From assembly GCF_005863245.1 (NCBI RefSeq), contig NZ_VBUT01000005.1, positions 186,001 through 250,000 on the forward strand: a stretch of DNA of 64,000 bases, given 5' to 3'. Made by a program: the position numbers and the translations under genes. Origin of the DNA: Nocardia cyriacigeorgica (lineage in GTDB: Bacteria; Actinomycetota; Actinomycetes; Mycobacteriales; Mycobacteriaceae). The notes under the pieces were generated by a model, which had not been told where the DNA came from, did not search any database, and saw only the letters and a program-made list of their open reading frames with translations. Shown one piece after another: positions 51,576 through 62,148 of the stretch (position 1 is its first letter; the number at the start of each line of letters is the position of its first letter).

Positions 51576-52403
51576 CTACTCCGGTTCGGTGACGAAGTCG
51601 ATGAGCCGTTCGACCGCGCCGATCAGCGGCGCCTCGAGATCCCGGAACGAATCGACGGCGTTGTAGACCCGGCGCCAGCCCTCCTGCGGTGTGCCCCAGC
51701 CGAGGCGGCGGCAGACTCCCGTCTTCCAGTCCTCCCCGCGCGGCACCTGCGGCCACTCCCGGATCCCGACCGCGGCCGGGCGCACCGCCTGCCAGACGTC
51801 GATGAACGGATGACCGGTGACCAGCACATGCGGGCCGAGACCGGTGGTGAGCTGGGTTTCCTTCGAGCCGGTGACCAGATGGTCGACCAGCACCCCGACC
51901 CGACGGCCAGGGCCGGGACCGAATTCGGCCAGCCGCGCCGCCAGATTGTCCAGGCCCTCGAGGTGCTCGACCACCACGCCCTCCACTCGCAGATCGTGGC
52001 CCCACACGCGTTCGACCAGGGCGGCGTCGTGCACGCCCTCGACCCAGATCCGGCTCGCCGCGGCCACCCGGGCACGCAGGCCTTCGACCCGGGTGGAGCC
52101 CGATGCGGAGCGGGTCTCGCGCTTGGGCGCGGTGGGGGCGGGGCGTACCAGCGTTACCGGCTGCCCGTCGATCAGGAACGCGGCCTCGCGCATCGCGAAC
52201 AAGCGCACCGCGCCGCGAGCGTCCTCGAGTTTGACGAACTCGCCGTCGTAGCTGCGATCGAATCCGACGACGGCGCCGCAGAATCCGCTGGCCGCGTCCT
52301 CCACCACGAGGTCACGTTCGGCGTCCACCCGCGGGACCGTGCGCTTGGTGGCGCGGGTGTGGCCGGAAAAGATGTCACCGCCGTACATGTCACGCGAACT
52401 CAC
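51576..52403 (-). CDS. DUF3097 family protein
   Basis: A 275-residue protein of the actinobacterial DUF3097 family (VVEDAASGFCGAVVGFD near the start, WVEGVHDAALVERVWGHDLR in the middle, VGVLVDHLVTGSKE later). The WVEGxHDAxL motif resembles a TOPRIM-like nucleotide-handling fold, so a nucleic-acid role is possible (weak inference). The start is the GTG at 52403 or the ATG at 52388. It is divergent from the NfeD gene. Confidence 0.8.
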   Translation of the reverse strand: MSSRDMYGGDIFSGHTRATKRTVPRVDAERDLVVEDAASGFCGAVVGFDRSYDGEFVKLEDARGAVRLFAMREAAFLIDGQPVTLVRPAPTAPKRETRSASGSTRVEGLRARVAAASRIWVEGVHDAALVERVWGHDLRVEGVVVEHLEGLDNLAARLAEFGPGPGRRVGVLVDHLVTGSKETQLTTGLGPHVLVTGHPFIDVWQAVRPAAVGIREWPQVPRGEDWKTGVCRRLGWGTPQEGWRRVYNAVDSFRDLEAPLIGAVERLIDFVTEPE

Positions 52404-52550
52404 CCGCCCGAAGCTACTGCACCGGAAACGCTTCGGGGGCGCGGCACACCGGGCGCGTTGCCGTGGGGTCGCACACTCGCGGCCCGGGCTACCTGCCTGC
52501 GAACACCTGATGATCTTGCGCTGTAGGGCGCCAGAATCGGCTCCTGCCAC

Positions 52551-52565
52551 TACAGTGGAGACGTG
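52551..52565 (+). promoter_or_regulatory. -10 and leaderless start of the NfeD gene
   Basis: TACAGT (52551-52556) fits TANNNT and ends six bases before the GTG at 52563. The only GGAG is two bases from the start codon, too close to serve, so a leaderless mRNA is likely. Confidence 0.55.
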
Positions 52566-52994
52566 GCCGCAGTTATCTGGCTGGTCGTGGGCATCCTGCT
52601 CGTGGCGGCCGAGATGTTCGTCGGTGAGTTGACCTTACTGATGCTCGGTGGTGGGGCACTCATCACCGCCGGAATCAGTTTCGCCGCCGACACCAGTGTC
52701 GTGGCCGACGCGATCATCTTCGCGATCGTGTCCGTCGCGCTGATGCTCGGTGTGCGCCCGATGTTGTTGCGGCGCTTCGCGACTCCACCGCCCACGCTCA
52801 CCAATGTCGATGCGCTGCCCGGTAAGTCGGCGCTGGTGATCGACGATGTGGGGGCGCACAGCGGCCGGGTGAAACTCGGTGGTGAGGAGTGGACGGCGCG
52901 GCCGTTCGATCCGGCCGAGGAGTATCCGAAGGGAACCACGGTGTACGTGATGAAGATCGACGGCGCGACCGCCGTTGTCTGGAAAGGGCCGTAA
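52563..52994 (+). CDS. NfeD-like membrane protein
   Basis: A 143-residue protein with two or three N-terminal membrane helices (residues 1-65) and a C-terminal OB-fold (about 85-143; GKSALVIDDVGAHSGRVKLGGEEWTA). It equals Rv1487. NfeD proteins partner with stomatin/SPFH proteins, and here the next gene starts within this gene's stop codon (TAATG). The pair probably organises membrane microdomains. Confidence 0.88.
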   Translation: MAAVIWLVVGILLVAAEMFVGELTLLMLGGGALITAGISFAADTSVVADAIIFAIVSVALMLGVRPMLLRRFATPPPTLTNVDALPGKSALVIDDVGAHSGRVKLGGEEWTARPFDPAEEYPKGTTVYVMKIDGATAVVWKGP

Positions 52995-54238
52995 TGGCTG
53001 TATTGATCGTGGCCGCCGTCCTCGTGCTGCTGGTCGTGGTGGTGGTGTTCAAATCGATCGCGCTGGTGCCGCAGGCCGAGGCGGCGGTGATCGAACGACT
53101 CGGCCGGTACTCGCGCACGGTGTCGGGTCAGCTGACGTTCCTGGTGCCCTTCGCCGACCGCATCCGGGCCAAGGTGGACCTGCGGGAGCGGGTGGTCTCG
53201 TTCCCGCCGCAGCCGGTGATCACCCAGGACAACCTCACCCTGCAGATCGACTCGGTGGTGTATTTCCAGGTCACCAGCCCGCAGGCGGCGGTGTACGAGA
53301 TCAGCAACTACATCGCCGCGGTCGAGCAGCTCACCGTCACCACGCTGCGCAATGTGGTCGGCGGCATGACCCTGGAAGACACCCTGACCTCCCGCGATCA
53401 GATCAACAGCCAGCTGCGCGGTGTGCTCGACGAGGCCACCGGACGCTGGGGCCTGCGGGTGGCGCGAGTCGAGCTCAAGGCCATCGACCCGCCGCCGTCC
53501 ATCCAGGAGTCGATGGAAAAGCAGATGAAGGCCGACCGCGAGAAGCGCGCCATGATCCTCACCGCCGAGGGGCAGCGCGAATCGCAGATCAAGACCGCCG
53601 AGGGCGCCAAGCAGGCCCAGATCCTGTCCGCCGAGGGCGCCAAGCAGTCGGCCATCCTGTCGGCCGAGGGTGAACGCCAGAGCCGCATCCTGCGCGCGCA
53701 GGGTGAACGCGCCGCCTCGTATCTGCAAGCCCAGGGCCAGGCCAAGGCGATCGAAAAGGTCTTCGCCGCCATCAAATCCGGTAAGCCGACACCGGAACTG
53801 CTGGCCTACCAGTACATGCAGACCCTGCCGCTGGTCGCGCGGGGCGACGCCAACAAGGTGTGGCTGGTGCCGAGTGATTTCGGCAAGGCGCTGGAAGGCT
53901 TCGCCAAGAACTTCGCCACCAAGGGCGAGGACGGCGTATTCCGTTATGAGCCACCGGAATCCGACGGCAGCGACACCAAACCGGAAGACGATTCCGAGGA
54001 TGTCGCCGACTGGTTCGACACCGCACCGGATCCGGCCATCGAACGCGCCGTGCGCGCGGCCGAGGCGACGGCCCGCACACCGGTCGAAGGTTTGGTGCCA
54101 GGGGTCGATCCCTCGCCGGCGAACCTGAACAAGACCGCACCCACACCGCCGCAACCGCCCGCAGCTGCCGAACCGCCACAACCCCGTGCCGGCGACATCC
54201 ACGGCCGGCCGTGGCAGCCGCCGGGGGCGTCGCAGTAG
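52994..54238 (+). CDS. SPFH/stomatin-like membrane protein
   Basis: A 414-residue SPFH/Band-7 protein, Rv1488-like: one N-terminal membrane helix (MAVLIVAAVLVLLVVVVVF) and an SPFH domain with the family segment LRNVVGGMTLEDTLTSRDQIN. A coiled-coil region follows, with AEG repeats (ILSAEGAKQ, ILSAEGERQ; about 180-250), then a disordered Pro-rich tail (about 325-414). It forms large oligomers at the membrane with NfeD. Confidence 0.92.
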   Translation: MAVLIVAAVLVLLVVVVVFKSIALVPQAEAAVIERLGRYSRTVSGQLTFLVPFADRIRAKVDLRERVVSFPPQPVITQDNLTLQIDSVVYFQVTSPQAAVYEISNYIAAVEQLTVTTLRNVVGGMTLEDTLTSRDQINSQLRGVLDEATGRWGLRVARVELKAIDPPPSIQESMEKQMKADREKRAMILTAEGQRESQIKTAEGAKQAQILSAEGAKQSAILSAEGERQSRILRAQGERAASYLQAQGQAKAIEKVFAAIKSGKPTPELLAYQYMQTLPLVARGDANKVWLVPSDFGKALEGFAKNFATKGEDGVFRYEPPESDGSDTKPEDDSEDVADWFDTAPDPAIERAVRAAEATARTPVEGLVPGVDPSPANLNKTAPTPPQPPAAAEPPQPRAGDIHGRPWQPPGASQ

Positions 54239-54398
54239 ATCACCCCTCGGGAGAACGCTCGGCGGTAGAGCCGAGCGTTATTCCCGGTGCCGGTGTCGGA
54301 TTGTGCACAGCCGAGCCGGAATTGCGCCCCGCCCGCGCGAGGTTGGTCTGCTGCGACAGGTTCGCCGGACAGCGAATCGCTCGAGTGAGGGAACGCAG

Positions 54399-55688
54399 AT
54401 GATCGCGTGGAGAAAACGGCGCACAGCCGCGCAGGCGAACAGCACCGACAGGCGACGCACCACCGTGGTGGCGGCACTGCTGGCCGCGGTAGCGCTGGTA
54501 CTCGCCGGCTGCTCCGATGACGCGGACGCCGGCAGCGGCGCCTGGTCCGACAGTTGGGTGACAGCGCAACAAGCGGCCGTCGACCTGTGGGAACCCAATT
54601 GGTCCACACAAGGTTTCGACAATCACACCGTCCGTCAGGTGGTCCGGCCGACGCTCGGCGGCGACCAGGTGCGGATAAAGTTCTCGAATCTCTTCGGTGA
54701 ACGTCCCCTGCGGATCACCGCGGCCACCATCGCCGAGCCAGGAGAAGGCGCCGAGGTACGGGCCGATACCGTGCGCCCGCTGCTGTTCGGTGGTGCTGCG
54801 TCCACCGAGATTCCCGCGGGCGCGGAAACCACCACCGACGCAGTCGATTTCGCGGTCACCGCGCTGCGGCCGGTGGCGGTGACGATCTATCTGGCTGAGC
54901 CCACCGGGCCCGCCACCTTCCATCAGACCGCCAATGCCACCAGCTACCGGGCCAGTGGTGATCACGTCGCCGACCCGGACGCGGCGCCGTTCACCGAAAC
55001 CACCCGATCCTGGTACTACCTCGCCGATCTCGAGGTGAACTCCACCGTCGCCGAGGGTGCGGTGGTGACCTTCGGTGACTCGATCACCGACGGCGCCGAA
55101 GCCACCGCCGACGCCGACAACCGCTACCCGGACGTGCTGGCCACCAGGCTGGCCGCCGACGGATCCGGCCGCCCGGTGCTCAACACCGGCATCAGTGGCA
55201 ACCGGGTGCTCACCGACTCCGATTACACCGGTGAGAGCGCGAAGACCCGGTTCCGCCGTGACGTGCTCGACCGCGACGGCGCGAGCACCGTCATCCTGCT
55301 GGAAGGCATCAACGACATCGGCGCCAGCGAACTCGACGAGCCGTGGGTGCGGCCCAACCCGGAGGTCAGCGCCGACCAGCTCATCGCGGGCTATCGCGAA
55401 CTGATCGCGTTGGCCCGCGCGGACGGCCTGCGGGTGGTGGGTGCGACGCTGATCCCGTACAAGGGTGCGCCGTACTACAGCGAACGCGGTGAAGCCGTGC
55501 GTGACGTGGTGAACGCCTGGATTCGCTCATCGGGCGAGTTCGACGCCGTGATCGACTTCGAACGCGCGGTAGTCGCCCCTGACGATCCGGACGCGATGGC
55601 CCCGGCGTTCGACAGCGGCGACCACCTGCACCCCAGCCCCGCCGGGTACGCCACGATGGCGCAGGCCATCGACCTGGCCCAGCTCTGA
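54399..55688 (+). CDS. SGNH/GDSL hydrolase lipoprotein
   Basis: A 429-residue exported esterase. The N-terminus has a basic stretch, a hydrophobic helix and a lipobox LAGC at Cys38, so it is probably membrane-anchored after lipidation. A beta-rich N-terminal domain (50-215) precedes the SGNH domain, with Ser228 in FGDSITDG, the Gly and Asn blocks (NTGISGN, EGINDIG) and Asp408/His411 in DHLHPS. AGGGA precedes the ATG. The substrate could be an acylated glycan or lipid of the envelope. Confidence 0.87.
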   Translation: MIAWRKRRTAAQANSTDRRRTTVVAALLAAVALVLAGCSDDADAGSGAWSDSWVTAQQAAVDLWEPNWSTQGFDNHTVRQVVRPTLGGDQVRIKFSNLFGERPLRITAATIAEPGEGAEVRADTVRPLLFGGAASTEIPAGAETTTDAVDFAVTALRPVAVTIYLAEPTGPATFHQTANATSYRASGDHVADPDAAPFTETTRSWYYLADLEVNSTVAEGAVVTFGDSITDGAEATADADNRYPDVLATRLAADGSGRPVLNTGISGNRVLTDSDYTGESAKTRFRRDVLDRDGASTVILLEGINDIGASELDEPWVRPNPEVSADQLIAGYRELIALARADGLRVVGATLIPYKGAPYYSERGEAVRDVVNAWIRSSGEFDAVIDFERAVVAPDDPDAMAPAFDSGDHLHPSPAGYATMAQAIDLAQL

Positions 55689-56173
55689 CGAGCCTCCGGC
55701 GCCCACCTGCGCAGCCGCGCGGGCGGGCGTCTTGTCGATCGCTGAATCCGCACAGCTGCGCGGTCTCGGACGGGGCCGGTCAGGAGTAGCGAGCGCATCG
55801 GTACTCGGGCCGCAGCGGGACTGGGTTGCGCGCAGCGGCGAGGTGTCGCGCGGCAGATTGCTGGTTTCGTATATCCCTTGCGGCCTTCACGGCAGCCGAT
55901 CGGTGGCAGCCGCATCGCTGCGGGGGCTCAGCGGACCGACTCGCGGCACAGCGCGGCGTCCTGCGGCGGATCACTGATTCCGTACGGACCTTTCGACCCA
56001 GGACTGCTGTTCAGCAGCAGCCGCGCCGGTGCACCGAAGCGGATCCGGCTCGCAGCCCGCCCAGCGGGTGCGTGGGGGCCGAACCGCGCCGGCCGAGGTG
56101 ATTGCGCTCCTGGTGAACACGCTGCGTTCGGCCGTGCTGCTCGGCATCCTGGAGATATCGAGGTCCGAAGCAG
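55689..56173. other. 485-base stretch without a recognisable gene
   Basis: Short frames exist, but none has a family motif, good start site or plausible composition. Small inverted repeats such as CTGCTGTTCAGCAGCAG (56004-56020) occur. It may hold the terminator of the esterase gene and the promoter of the protease gene. Confidence 0.4.
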
Positions 56174-57103
56174 GTGGTGATCAGCGTGGACGATGCGGCG
56201 ATGGATGCGTACTCGCGCACGGTGATCGCGGTGGCGGCTTCGGTGACACCGCATGTCGCCAGCGTGCGGGCGCGGCGGGGGAGCGGATCGGCGGTGGTGG
56301 TATCGGGGGACGGATATTTGTTGACCAACGCGCACGTCGTCGGATCATCCCGCCGGGGTGAGCTCGTGTTCGCCGATGGCGCCGAATCCCGGTACGAGGT
56401 GGTCGGCACCGACCCGCTCTCCGATCTCGCGGTACTACGCGCGCGGGGCGAGGCTCCCGGCGCCGTCACCCTCGGCGACGCCGATGCGCTCGTCGTCGGT
56501 CAGCTGGTGGTCGCCGTCGGCAGCCCGCTGGGGCTGGCGGGGTCGGTGACAGCGGGGGTGGTGAGCGCGCTGGGCCGGGCCGTGCCGGTGTCCTCGCGCC
56601 GCGCCGGACGGGTCATCGAAGACGTCATCCAGACCGACGCGGCGCTGAATCCGGGCAATTCCGGTGGCGCGCTGGCCGATTCGGCCGGACGGGTGGTCGG
56701 GATCAATACCGCCGTCGCCGGCATCGGTCTCGGCCTGGCGATCCCCATCAACGCGACCACCCGCATGATCGTGCACACCCTGCGCGCCGAGGGCCGGGTC
56801 CGCCGCGCGTACCTCGGACTGGTGGGGGTTCCCGCGCCGCTCCCGGACGACGTCGCCGAGCGCACCGGGCAGGACGGCGGCGTCCGCATCGTGGAGGTCA
56901 TCGGCGGCGGCCCCGCCGACCGTGCGGGGCTGCGCCGCGGCGATCTGGTGCTCAGCGTCGCTCGCACCGAGGTCAGGGACGCGCAGGGGATTCAGCGGCA
57001 GCTGTTCGCCGAGGCGATCGGTGCGCATCTGCCGGTCACCGTGCTACGCAACGGCGCCATGGTCGATGTGATCGCGGTGCCGAGCGAACTGACCGTCGAC
57101 TGA
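56174..57103 (+). CDS. HtrA/DegP-like serine protease with PDZ domain
   Basis: A 309-residue S1C-family protease: trypsin-like domain with His54 (TNAHVV), Asp84 (SDLAVL) and Ser163 (GNSGGA), then one PDZ domain (about 215-305; GPADRAGLRRGDLVLSV). Neither a signal peptide nor a membrane helix is seen, unusual for a DegP relative; it may be cytoplasmic, or the true start may lie upstream. Two consecutive GTG codons mark the start, with only a weak ribosome site. Confidence 0.83.
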   Translation: MVISVDDAAMDAYSRTVIAVAASVTPHVASVRARRGSGSAVVVSGDGYLLTNAHVVGSSRRGELVFADGAESRYEVVGTDPLSDLAVLRARGEAPGAVTLGDADALVVGQLVVAVGSPLGLAGSVTAGVVSALGRAVPVSSRRAGRVIEDVIQTDAALNPGNSGGALADSAGRVVGINTAVAGIGLGLAIPINATTRMIVHTLRAEGRVRRAYLGLVGVPAPLPDDVAERTGQDGGVRIVEVIGGGPADRAGLRRGDLVLSVARTEVRDAQGIQRQLFAEAIGAHLPVTVLRNGAMVDVIAVPSELTVD

Positions 57104-57167
57104 TCGGTGAATGACAATGCCCCCGCCGATGAGGCTGTCGGCTACGGCCCATCACCGCGGCACACCG

Positions 57168-57848
57168 TCAGTCGGCGACGGGCACGGGCTCGGTGACCTC
57201 CTCGCGAGGCACCGGCTTCCACCGGGCATCGACGACCAACCCCACCACTCCGATCGCCAAGCAGATTCCCGAGATCACGACCATGGCCGGGTGACTGCCT
57301 CCGGTCAGCGCATCCGCGAGCACCACCGTGGCCACAGTGCCGGGCAGCGACCCGATGACGGTCGCGATGAGATACGGCCAGAACCGCACCGACGACAGCC
57401 CGCAGCAGTAGTTGACGACCGAGAACGGTGCGATGGCGATCAACCGCAGCGAGCCGACCGCCAGCCAGCCGCGGCGCTCGAGCCGTTCGTCGATGGCCCG
57501 CACCGCCGGATGGTCGAGCCGGGAGGCGACCCGATCCCGGTCGAGGGCGCGCACCAGCAGCAGGGCCAGCGCGGCGGCGATCGTCGTGGCGGAGAGCGCC
57601 ACCGTGCTGCCGAGGCCGGCGCCGAAGAGCACCCCGCTGCTCACGGTGAGTACTGTCCGCGGCACCGGCGCGACCGCGACCAGGGCGTAACCGGCGAAGA
57701 AGAGCAGCGGGAACACCGGGCCCACACCCCCGGCCCAGTCCTGGATCTGCTCCGGACTCGGCAGCTCGATCAGCAGCGCGACCGCGAAAAGTGCGCCGAC
57801 CCCGAGGATCAGCGCGACGACGCGTCGATCACGAATCAGTCGAGTCAC
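57168..57848 (-). CDS. DedA/TVP38-like (SNARE-associated) membrane protein
   Basis: A 226-residue polytopic protein of the VTT/TVP38-TMEM64 family, matching Rv1491c. The family core is GYALVAVAPVPRTVLTVSSGVLFGAGLGS and RLIAIAPFSVVNYCCGLSSVRFWPYLIAT. Related proteins act as lipid scramblases or in membrane homeostasis. It is divergent from mutA, beginning with GTG. Confidence 0.88.
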   Translation of the reverse strand: MTRLIRDRRVVALILGVGALFAVALLIELPSPEQIQDWAGGVGPVFPLLFFAGYALVAVAPVPRTVLTVSSGVLFGAGLGSTVALSATTIAAALALLLVRALDRDRVASRLDHPAVRAIDERLERRGWLAVGSLRLIAIAPFSVVNYCCGLSSVRFWPYLIATVIGSLPGTVATVVLADALTGGSHPAMVVISGICLAIGVVGLVVDARWKPVPREEVTEPVPVAD

Positions 57849-57907
57849 CCGGGCAAGGTTACCGGTTGGTAGTGGTGGCCTCGCTCGAGCGCGTATTGGC
57901 GTCGGGC

Positions 57908-57939
57908 TAGCATCGGAGGAAACGAGTCGAATACTCGTT
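57908..57939 (+). promoter_or_regulatory. mutAB promoter and inverted repeat
   Basis: TAGCAT (57908-57913) fits a -10. Just downstream AACGAGT (57921-57927) and ACTCGTT (57933-57939) form a perfect 7-base inverted repeat around CGAAT, positioned to act as an operator at the transcript start. Confidence 0.5.
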
Positions 57940-58030
57940 AACCAAAGTGTCCGCTGAGCTGGGCGGATGCACAGGTGCGGGCGTGCAGGAGTGGTGCGCC
58001 CGTACTCGAATGGAAGAGGGAAAGCAGCGT

Positions 58031-59875
58031 ATGCCGATAGCTTCAGAGCCGGTGCCCGAGTACGCCGCCTGGCGTAAGGGCGTAGCGGGTGTGCTGGCCA
58101 AGACCCGTCGGGTCGATGCCACGGAGCTTCCGGACGAACCCGAGAAGCTGCTCGAGGTCACCACCTATGACGGCCTCACCATCGCCCCGCTCTATACCCG
58201 TCGCGACGAGCTGCCCGAGCAGCCGTTGCCGGGGCAGTTCCCGTTCGTGCGCGGCCGCGACGCCACCCGCGATGTCCACCGCGGCTGGTTCGTCGGCGAC
58301 CGGTTCACCGGAACCGATGGCGCGAGCGTCAACCAGGAAATCCTGGCCCGCCTGGAGAACGGCATCAGCGCCGTCTGGCTGAGCGTCGGCGAGGGCGGTG
58401 TGCCGGTGGCCGAGCTGCCCGCGGCGCTGTCGGGGCTGCTGTTCGAGCTGGCCCCGTTGACGCTGGACGCCGGGGCCGCGACGGCGCAGGCCGCGCAGCA
58501 GGTGTTCGAGGTGCTTGATGGATACTCCACTCCGGCCCGCGCCGATATCCGTGTCGGCCTCGGTGCCGCCCCGTTGACCAGCCGTTTCGCCGGAACCGGT
58601 GATCTCGACCTGGCCGACGCGGTGACGCTCGCCGGGCAGGCGAACGGCCGGGCCGAAACCGTACGCGCCATCACCGTCGACGGGCGCGTCTTCCACGATG
58701 CCGGCGCCGCCGACGCCCAGGAGCTCGGCGCCGCCGTCGCCGCGGGCCTGGAATACCTGCGCGCGCTGACCGGCGAACTCGATGTGGTGGCCGCGCTCGG
58801 CCAGCTCGAGTTCCGGTTCGCCGCCACCGACGACCAGTTCGCCACCATCGCGAAATTCCGTGCCGCCCGCCAACTCTGGGCCCGGGTCGCGCACGTGTGC
58901 GGCGCGCCCGATGCCGGTGGCGCACCGCAGCACGCGGTGACCTCGGCGGCCATGATGAGCCGCCGCGACCCGTGGGTGAACATGCTGCGCACCACCCTCG
59001 CCGCGTTCGGCGCCGGTGTGGGTGGCGCCGACACGGTGACCGTGCTGCCGTTCGACGTCGCACTGCCGCCGGGCGAGCTGGGCGTCTCGCGGTCGTTCGC
59101 CGACCGGATGGCCCGCAACACCCAGCTGCTGCTGCTCGAGGAATCGCATCTGGGCCATGTCCAGGATCCGGGCGCCGGGTCCTGGTACGTGGAGGATCTC
59201 ACCGCCGAACTCGCCGCCAAGGCCTGGGAGTTCATGCAGGAGATCGAGGCCGCGGGCGGATACCTCGCTGCCCTGGAGTCGGGTCTGCTGGCCGAGCGCA
59301 TCGCCGCGACCAAGGCCGCCCGCGACGCCGATGTGGCCCACCGCAAGACGGCGGTCACCGGCGTCAACGAGTTCCCGAACCTGGCCGAGAAGCCGCTGTC
59401 GGAGGCCGCCCGCACCCACACCGGGGTGACGAGCTACGGCGCGGCGTTCGAGGCGTTGCGCGACCGCTCCGACGCCTACCTGGCCGCGCACGGCAAGCGC
59501 CCGACGGCGCTGCTGGTGCCGCTGGGAACGGTGGCCGAGCACAATGTGCGGGTCACCTTCATCGCGAACCTGCTGGCCTCCGGCGGGATCGAGTCGATCA
59601 ACCCCGGCCCGCTCGATATCGACGGAATCGAGTCCGCGGCAACCGAATCCGGCGCGCCGATCGCGGTGCTGTGTGGTTCGGATGCCCGGTACGGCACCGA
59701 CGCGGGCGCGGCGACCGAGCGCCTGCGGGCGGCCGGTATCGAGACGGTGCTGCTGGCGGGCCCGGACAAGGCCGTCGCCGAACTGGACGGCGCGCAGCGC
59801 CCGGACGGATTCCTGACCGCGCGCATCGATGCCGTCGCCGCGCTGTCGGGTCTGCTGGAGAAGGTGGGAGCCTGA
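58031..59875 (+). CDS. mutA: methylmalonyl-CoA mutase small subunit
   Basis: A 614-residue small (beta) subunit of methylmalonyl-CoA mutase. The barrel half is recognisable ([54 protein letters not shown]), while the C-terminal cobalamin-like domain lacks the DxHxxG motif, as expected for the non-catalytic subunit. The ATG at 58031 has GAGGGA about ten bases upstream. Its stop overlaps mutB (TGATG). Confidence 0.95.
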   Translation: MPIASEPVPEYAAWRKGVAGVLAKTRRVDATELPDEPEKLLEVTTYDGLTIAPLYTRRDELPEQPLPGQFPFVRGRDATRDVHRGWFVGDRFTGTDGASVNQEILARLENGISAVWLSVGEGGVPVAELPAALSGLLFELAPLTLDAGAATAQAAQQVFEVLDGYSTPARADIRVGLGAAPLTSRFAGTGDLDLADAVTLAGQANGRAETVRAITVDGRVFHDAGAADAQELGAAVAAGLEYLRALTGELDVVAALGQLEFRFAATDDQFATIAKFRAARQLWARVAHVCGAPDAGGAPQHAVTSAAMMSRRDPWVNMLRTTLAAFGAGVGGADTVTVLPFDVALPPGELGVSRSFADRMARNTQLLLLEESHLGHVQDPGAGSWYVEDLTAELAAKAWEFMQEIEAAGGYLAALESGLLAERIAATKAARDADVAHRKTAVTGVNEFPNLAEKPLSEAARTHTGVTSYGAAFEALRDRSDAYLAAHGKRPTALLVPLGTVAEHNVRVTFIANLLASGGIESINPGPLDIDGIESAATESGAPIAVLCGSDARYGTDAGAATERLRAAGIETVLLAGPDKAVAELDGAQRPDGFLTARIDAVAALSGLLEKVGA

Positions 59876-62148
59876 TGACATCGCGTATCGAGCATCTGAT
59901 CGGTAGTTTCGCCGACGTGCCGCTCACCGAGCGGGCGCCCGAGCCCGCCGCCGTCGACGCCGCGCAGGTCGAGCAATTCGTCCGCACGGCCGCCGCGGCC
60001 AACAACTACAGCCCCGAACAGCTCGTGTGGTCGACGCCCGAGGGCATCGACGTACCGCCGGTGTTCACCAAGGCCGACCGGGATGCCGTTGCCGCCGCGG
60101 GTTTCCCGCTCGACAGCGTGCCAGGGATCGCGCCGTTCGTGCGCGGGCCGTACCCGACGATGTATGTCAATCAGCCGTGGACCATCCGCCAGTACGCGGG
60201 CTTCTCCACCGCCGCTGATTCCAATGCCTTCTACCGTCGCAATCTCCAGGCCGGTCAGAAGGGCCTGTCGGTGGCCTTCGACCTGGCCACCCACCGGGGC
60301 TACGACTCCGATCATCCGCGCGTGCAGGGCGATGTCGGTATGGCCGGTGTGGCCATCGACTCCATCCTCGATATGCGGCAGCTCTTCGATCACATCCCGC
60401 TGGACCAGGTCAGCGTCTCGATGACGATGAACGGCGCGGTGCTGCCGATCCTGGCGCTGTACGTGGTCGCCGCCGAGGAGCAGGGCGTCACGCCCGAACA
60501 GCTGGCCGGAACCATTCAGAACGACATTCTGAAGGAGTTCATGGTCCGCAACACCTACATCTATCCGCCGAAGCCGTCGATGCGGATCATCTCCGACATC
60601 TTCGCCTACACCAGCGCGAAGATGCCGAAGTTCAACTCGATCTCCATCTCCGGCTACCACATCCAGGAAGCCGGTGCGACCGCCGATCTGGAGCTGGCCT
60701 ACACCCTCGCCGACGGTGTGGAATACATCCGCGCCGGTATCGACGCGGGCATGGAGGTCGACAAGTTCGCCCCGCGGTTGTCGTTCTTCTGGGCGATCGG
60801 CATGAACTTCTTCATGGAGGTCGCCAAGCTGCGCGCGGGCCGGCTGCTGTGGAGCGAGCTGGTGGCGAAGTTCAACCCGAAGAGCGCGAAATCGCTGTCG
60901 CTGCGCACCCATTCGCAGACCTCGGGCTGGTCGCTGACCGCGCAGGACGCCTACAACAATGTCGCGCGCACCTGCATCGAGGCGATGGCCGCCACCCAGG
61001 GCCACACCCAGTCGCTGCACACCAACGCCCTCGACGAGGCGCTGGCGCTGCCCACCGACTTCTCCGCCCGCATCGCCCGCAATACCCAGCTGCTGATCCA
61101 GCAGGAGTCCAACACCACCCGTCCGATCGACCCGTGGGGTGGTTCGTACTACGTGGAGTGGCTGACCCATCAGCTGGCCGACCGGGCCCGCGCCCACATC
61201 GCCGAGGTGGAGGCGCACGGCGGTATGGCGCAGGCGATTTCGGAAGGTATTCCGAAGCTGCGCATCGAGGAGGCCGCCGCCCGCACCCAGGCCCGCATCG
61301 ACACCGGTCAGCAGCCGGTGATCGGCGTGAACAAATACCAGGTGGAAGAAGACCACGAGGTCGAGGTCCTCAAGGTCGAGAACTCGCGGGTGCGGGCCGA
61401 ACAGATCGAGAAGCTGCGGCAGCTGCGCGCCGAACGCGATTCCGCCGAAGTCGAGCGGGCGCTGAACGAATTGACCCGCGCCGCCGCCTCATCCGAGGGC
61501 GGGATGGAGAACAACCTGCTGGCGCTGGCCATCAACGCCGCGCGCGCCAAGGCCACCGTCGGCGAGATCTCCGATGCGCTGGAGAAGGTCTACGGCCGCC
61601 ATCAGGCCGAGATCCGTACCCTGTCGGGTGTGTACCGCGACGAGGCAGGCAAGGTCACCAATATCACCACCGCCGGTGCGCTGGTGGAGGAGTTCGCCGA
61701 GGCCGAGGGCAGGCGCCCGCGCATCCTGGTTGCCAAGATGGGCCAGGACGGCCACGACCGCGGCCAGAAGGTGATCGCCACGGCCTTCGCCGACCTCGGC
61801 TTCGACGTCGATGTGGGCCCGCTGTTCCAGACCCCCGAAGAGGTGGCGCGCCAGGCCGCCGACAACGACGTGCACGTTGTGGGTGTGTCCTCGCTGGCGG
61901 CCGGCCACCTCACGCTGGTGCCCGCCCTGCGGCAGGCACTGGCCGATGTCGGTCGTCCCGACATCATGGTCATCGTCGGCGGCGTCATCCCGCCCGGTGA
62001 CTTCGAGGAGCTGTACGCCGCAGGCGCGGCCGCGATCTTCCCGCCCGGCACCGTGATCGCCGACGCCGCCATCGACCTGCTGAAGAAGCTGGCCGCCGAA
62101 CTCGGGCACGAGATCGGCGCCTCGGCCGAGGCAGACAGCGCCGAATGA
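59875..62148 (+). CDS. mutB: methylmalonyl-CoA mutase large subunit
   Basis: A 757-residue catalytic subunit converting (R)-methylmalonyl-CoA to succinyl-CoA with adenosylcobalamin. The active-site barrel includes [19 protein letters not shown] and [24 protein letters not shown]. The B12 domain carries DGHDRG (the axial His), GVSSLAAGH and GGVIPPGD. Methylmalonyl-CoA links propionate, odd-chain and branched amino-acid breakdown with methyl-branched lipid synthesis. It overlaps mutA and meaB on either side. Confidence 0.97.
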   Translation: MTSRIEHLIGSFADVPLTERAPEPAAVDAAQVEQFVRTAAAANNYSPEQLVWSTPEGIDVPPVFTKADRDAVAAAGFPLDSVPGIAPFVRGPYPTMYVNQPWTIRQYAGFSTAADSNAFYRRNLQAGQKGLSVAFDLATHRGYDSDHPRVQGDVGMAGVAIDSILDMRQLFDHIPLDQVSVSMTMNGAVLPILALYVVAAEEQGVTPEQLAGTIQNDILKEFMVRNTYIYPPKPSMRIISDIFAYTSAKMPKFNSISISGYHIQEAGATADLELAYTLADGVEYIRAGIDAGMEVDKFAPRLSFFWAIGMNFFMEVAKLRAGRLLWSELVAKFNPKSAKSLSLRTHSQTSGWSLTAQDAYNNVARTCIEAMAATQGHTQSLHTNALDEALALPTDFSARIARNTQLLIQQESNTTRPIDPWGGSYYVEWLTHQLADRARAHIAEVEAHGGMAQAISEGIPKLRIEEAAARTQARIDTGQQPVIGVNKYQVEEDHEVEVLKVENSRVRAEQIEKLRQLRAERDSAEVERALNELTRAAASSEGGMENNLLALAINAARAKATVGEISDALEKVYGRHQAEIRTLSGVYRDEAGKVTNITTAGALVEEFAEAEGRRPRILVAKMGQDGHDRGQKVIATAFADLGFDVDVGPLFQTPEEVARQAADNDVHVVGVSSLAAGHLTLVPALRQALADVGRPDIMVIVGGVIPPGDFEELYAAGAAAIFPPGTVIADAAIDLLKKLAAELGHEIGASAEADSAE

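Noticed and set aside
57840..58030. Cobalamin riboswitch before mutA
   Set aside because: No B12-box-like sequence is visible; only a short inverted repeat is present.
58043..61356. Long open frames antisense to mutA and mutB
   Set aside because: High-GC shadow frames; the sense strands encode clear mutase subunits.
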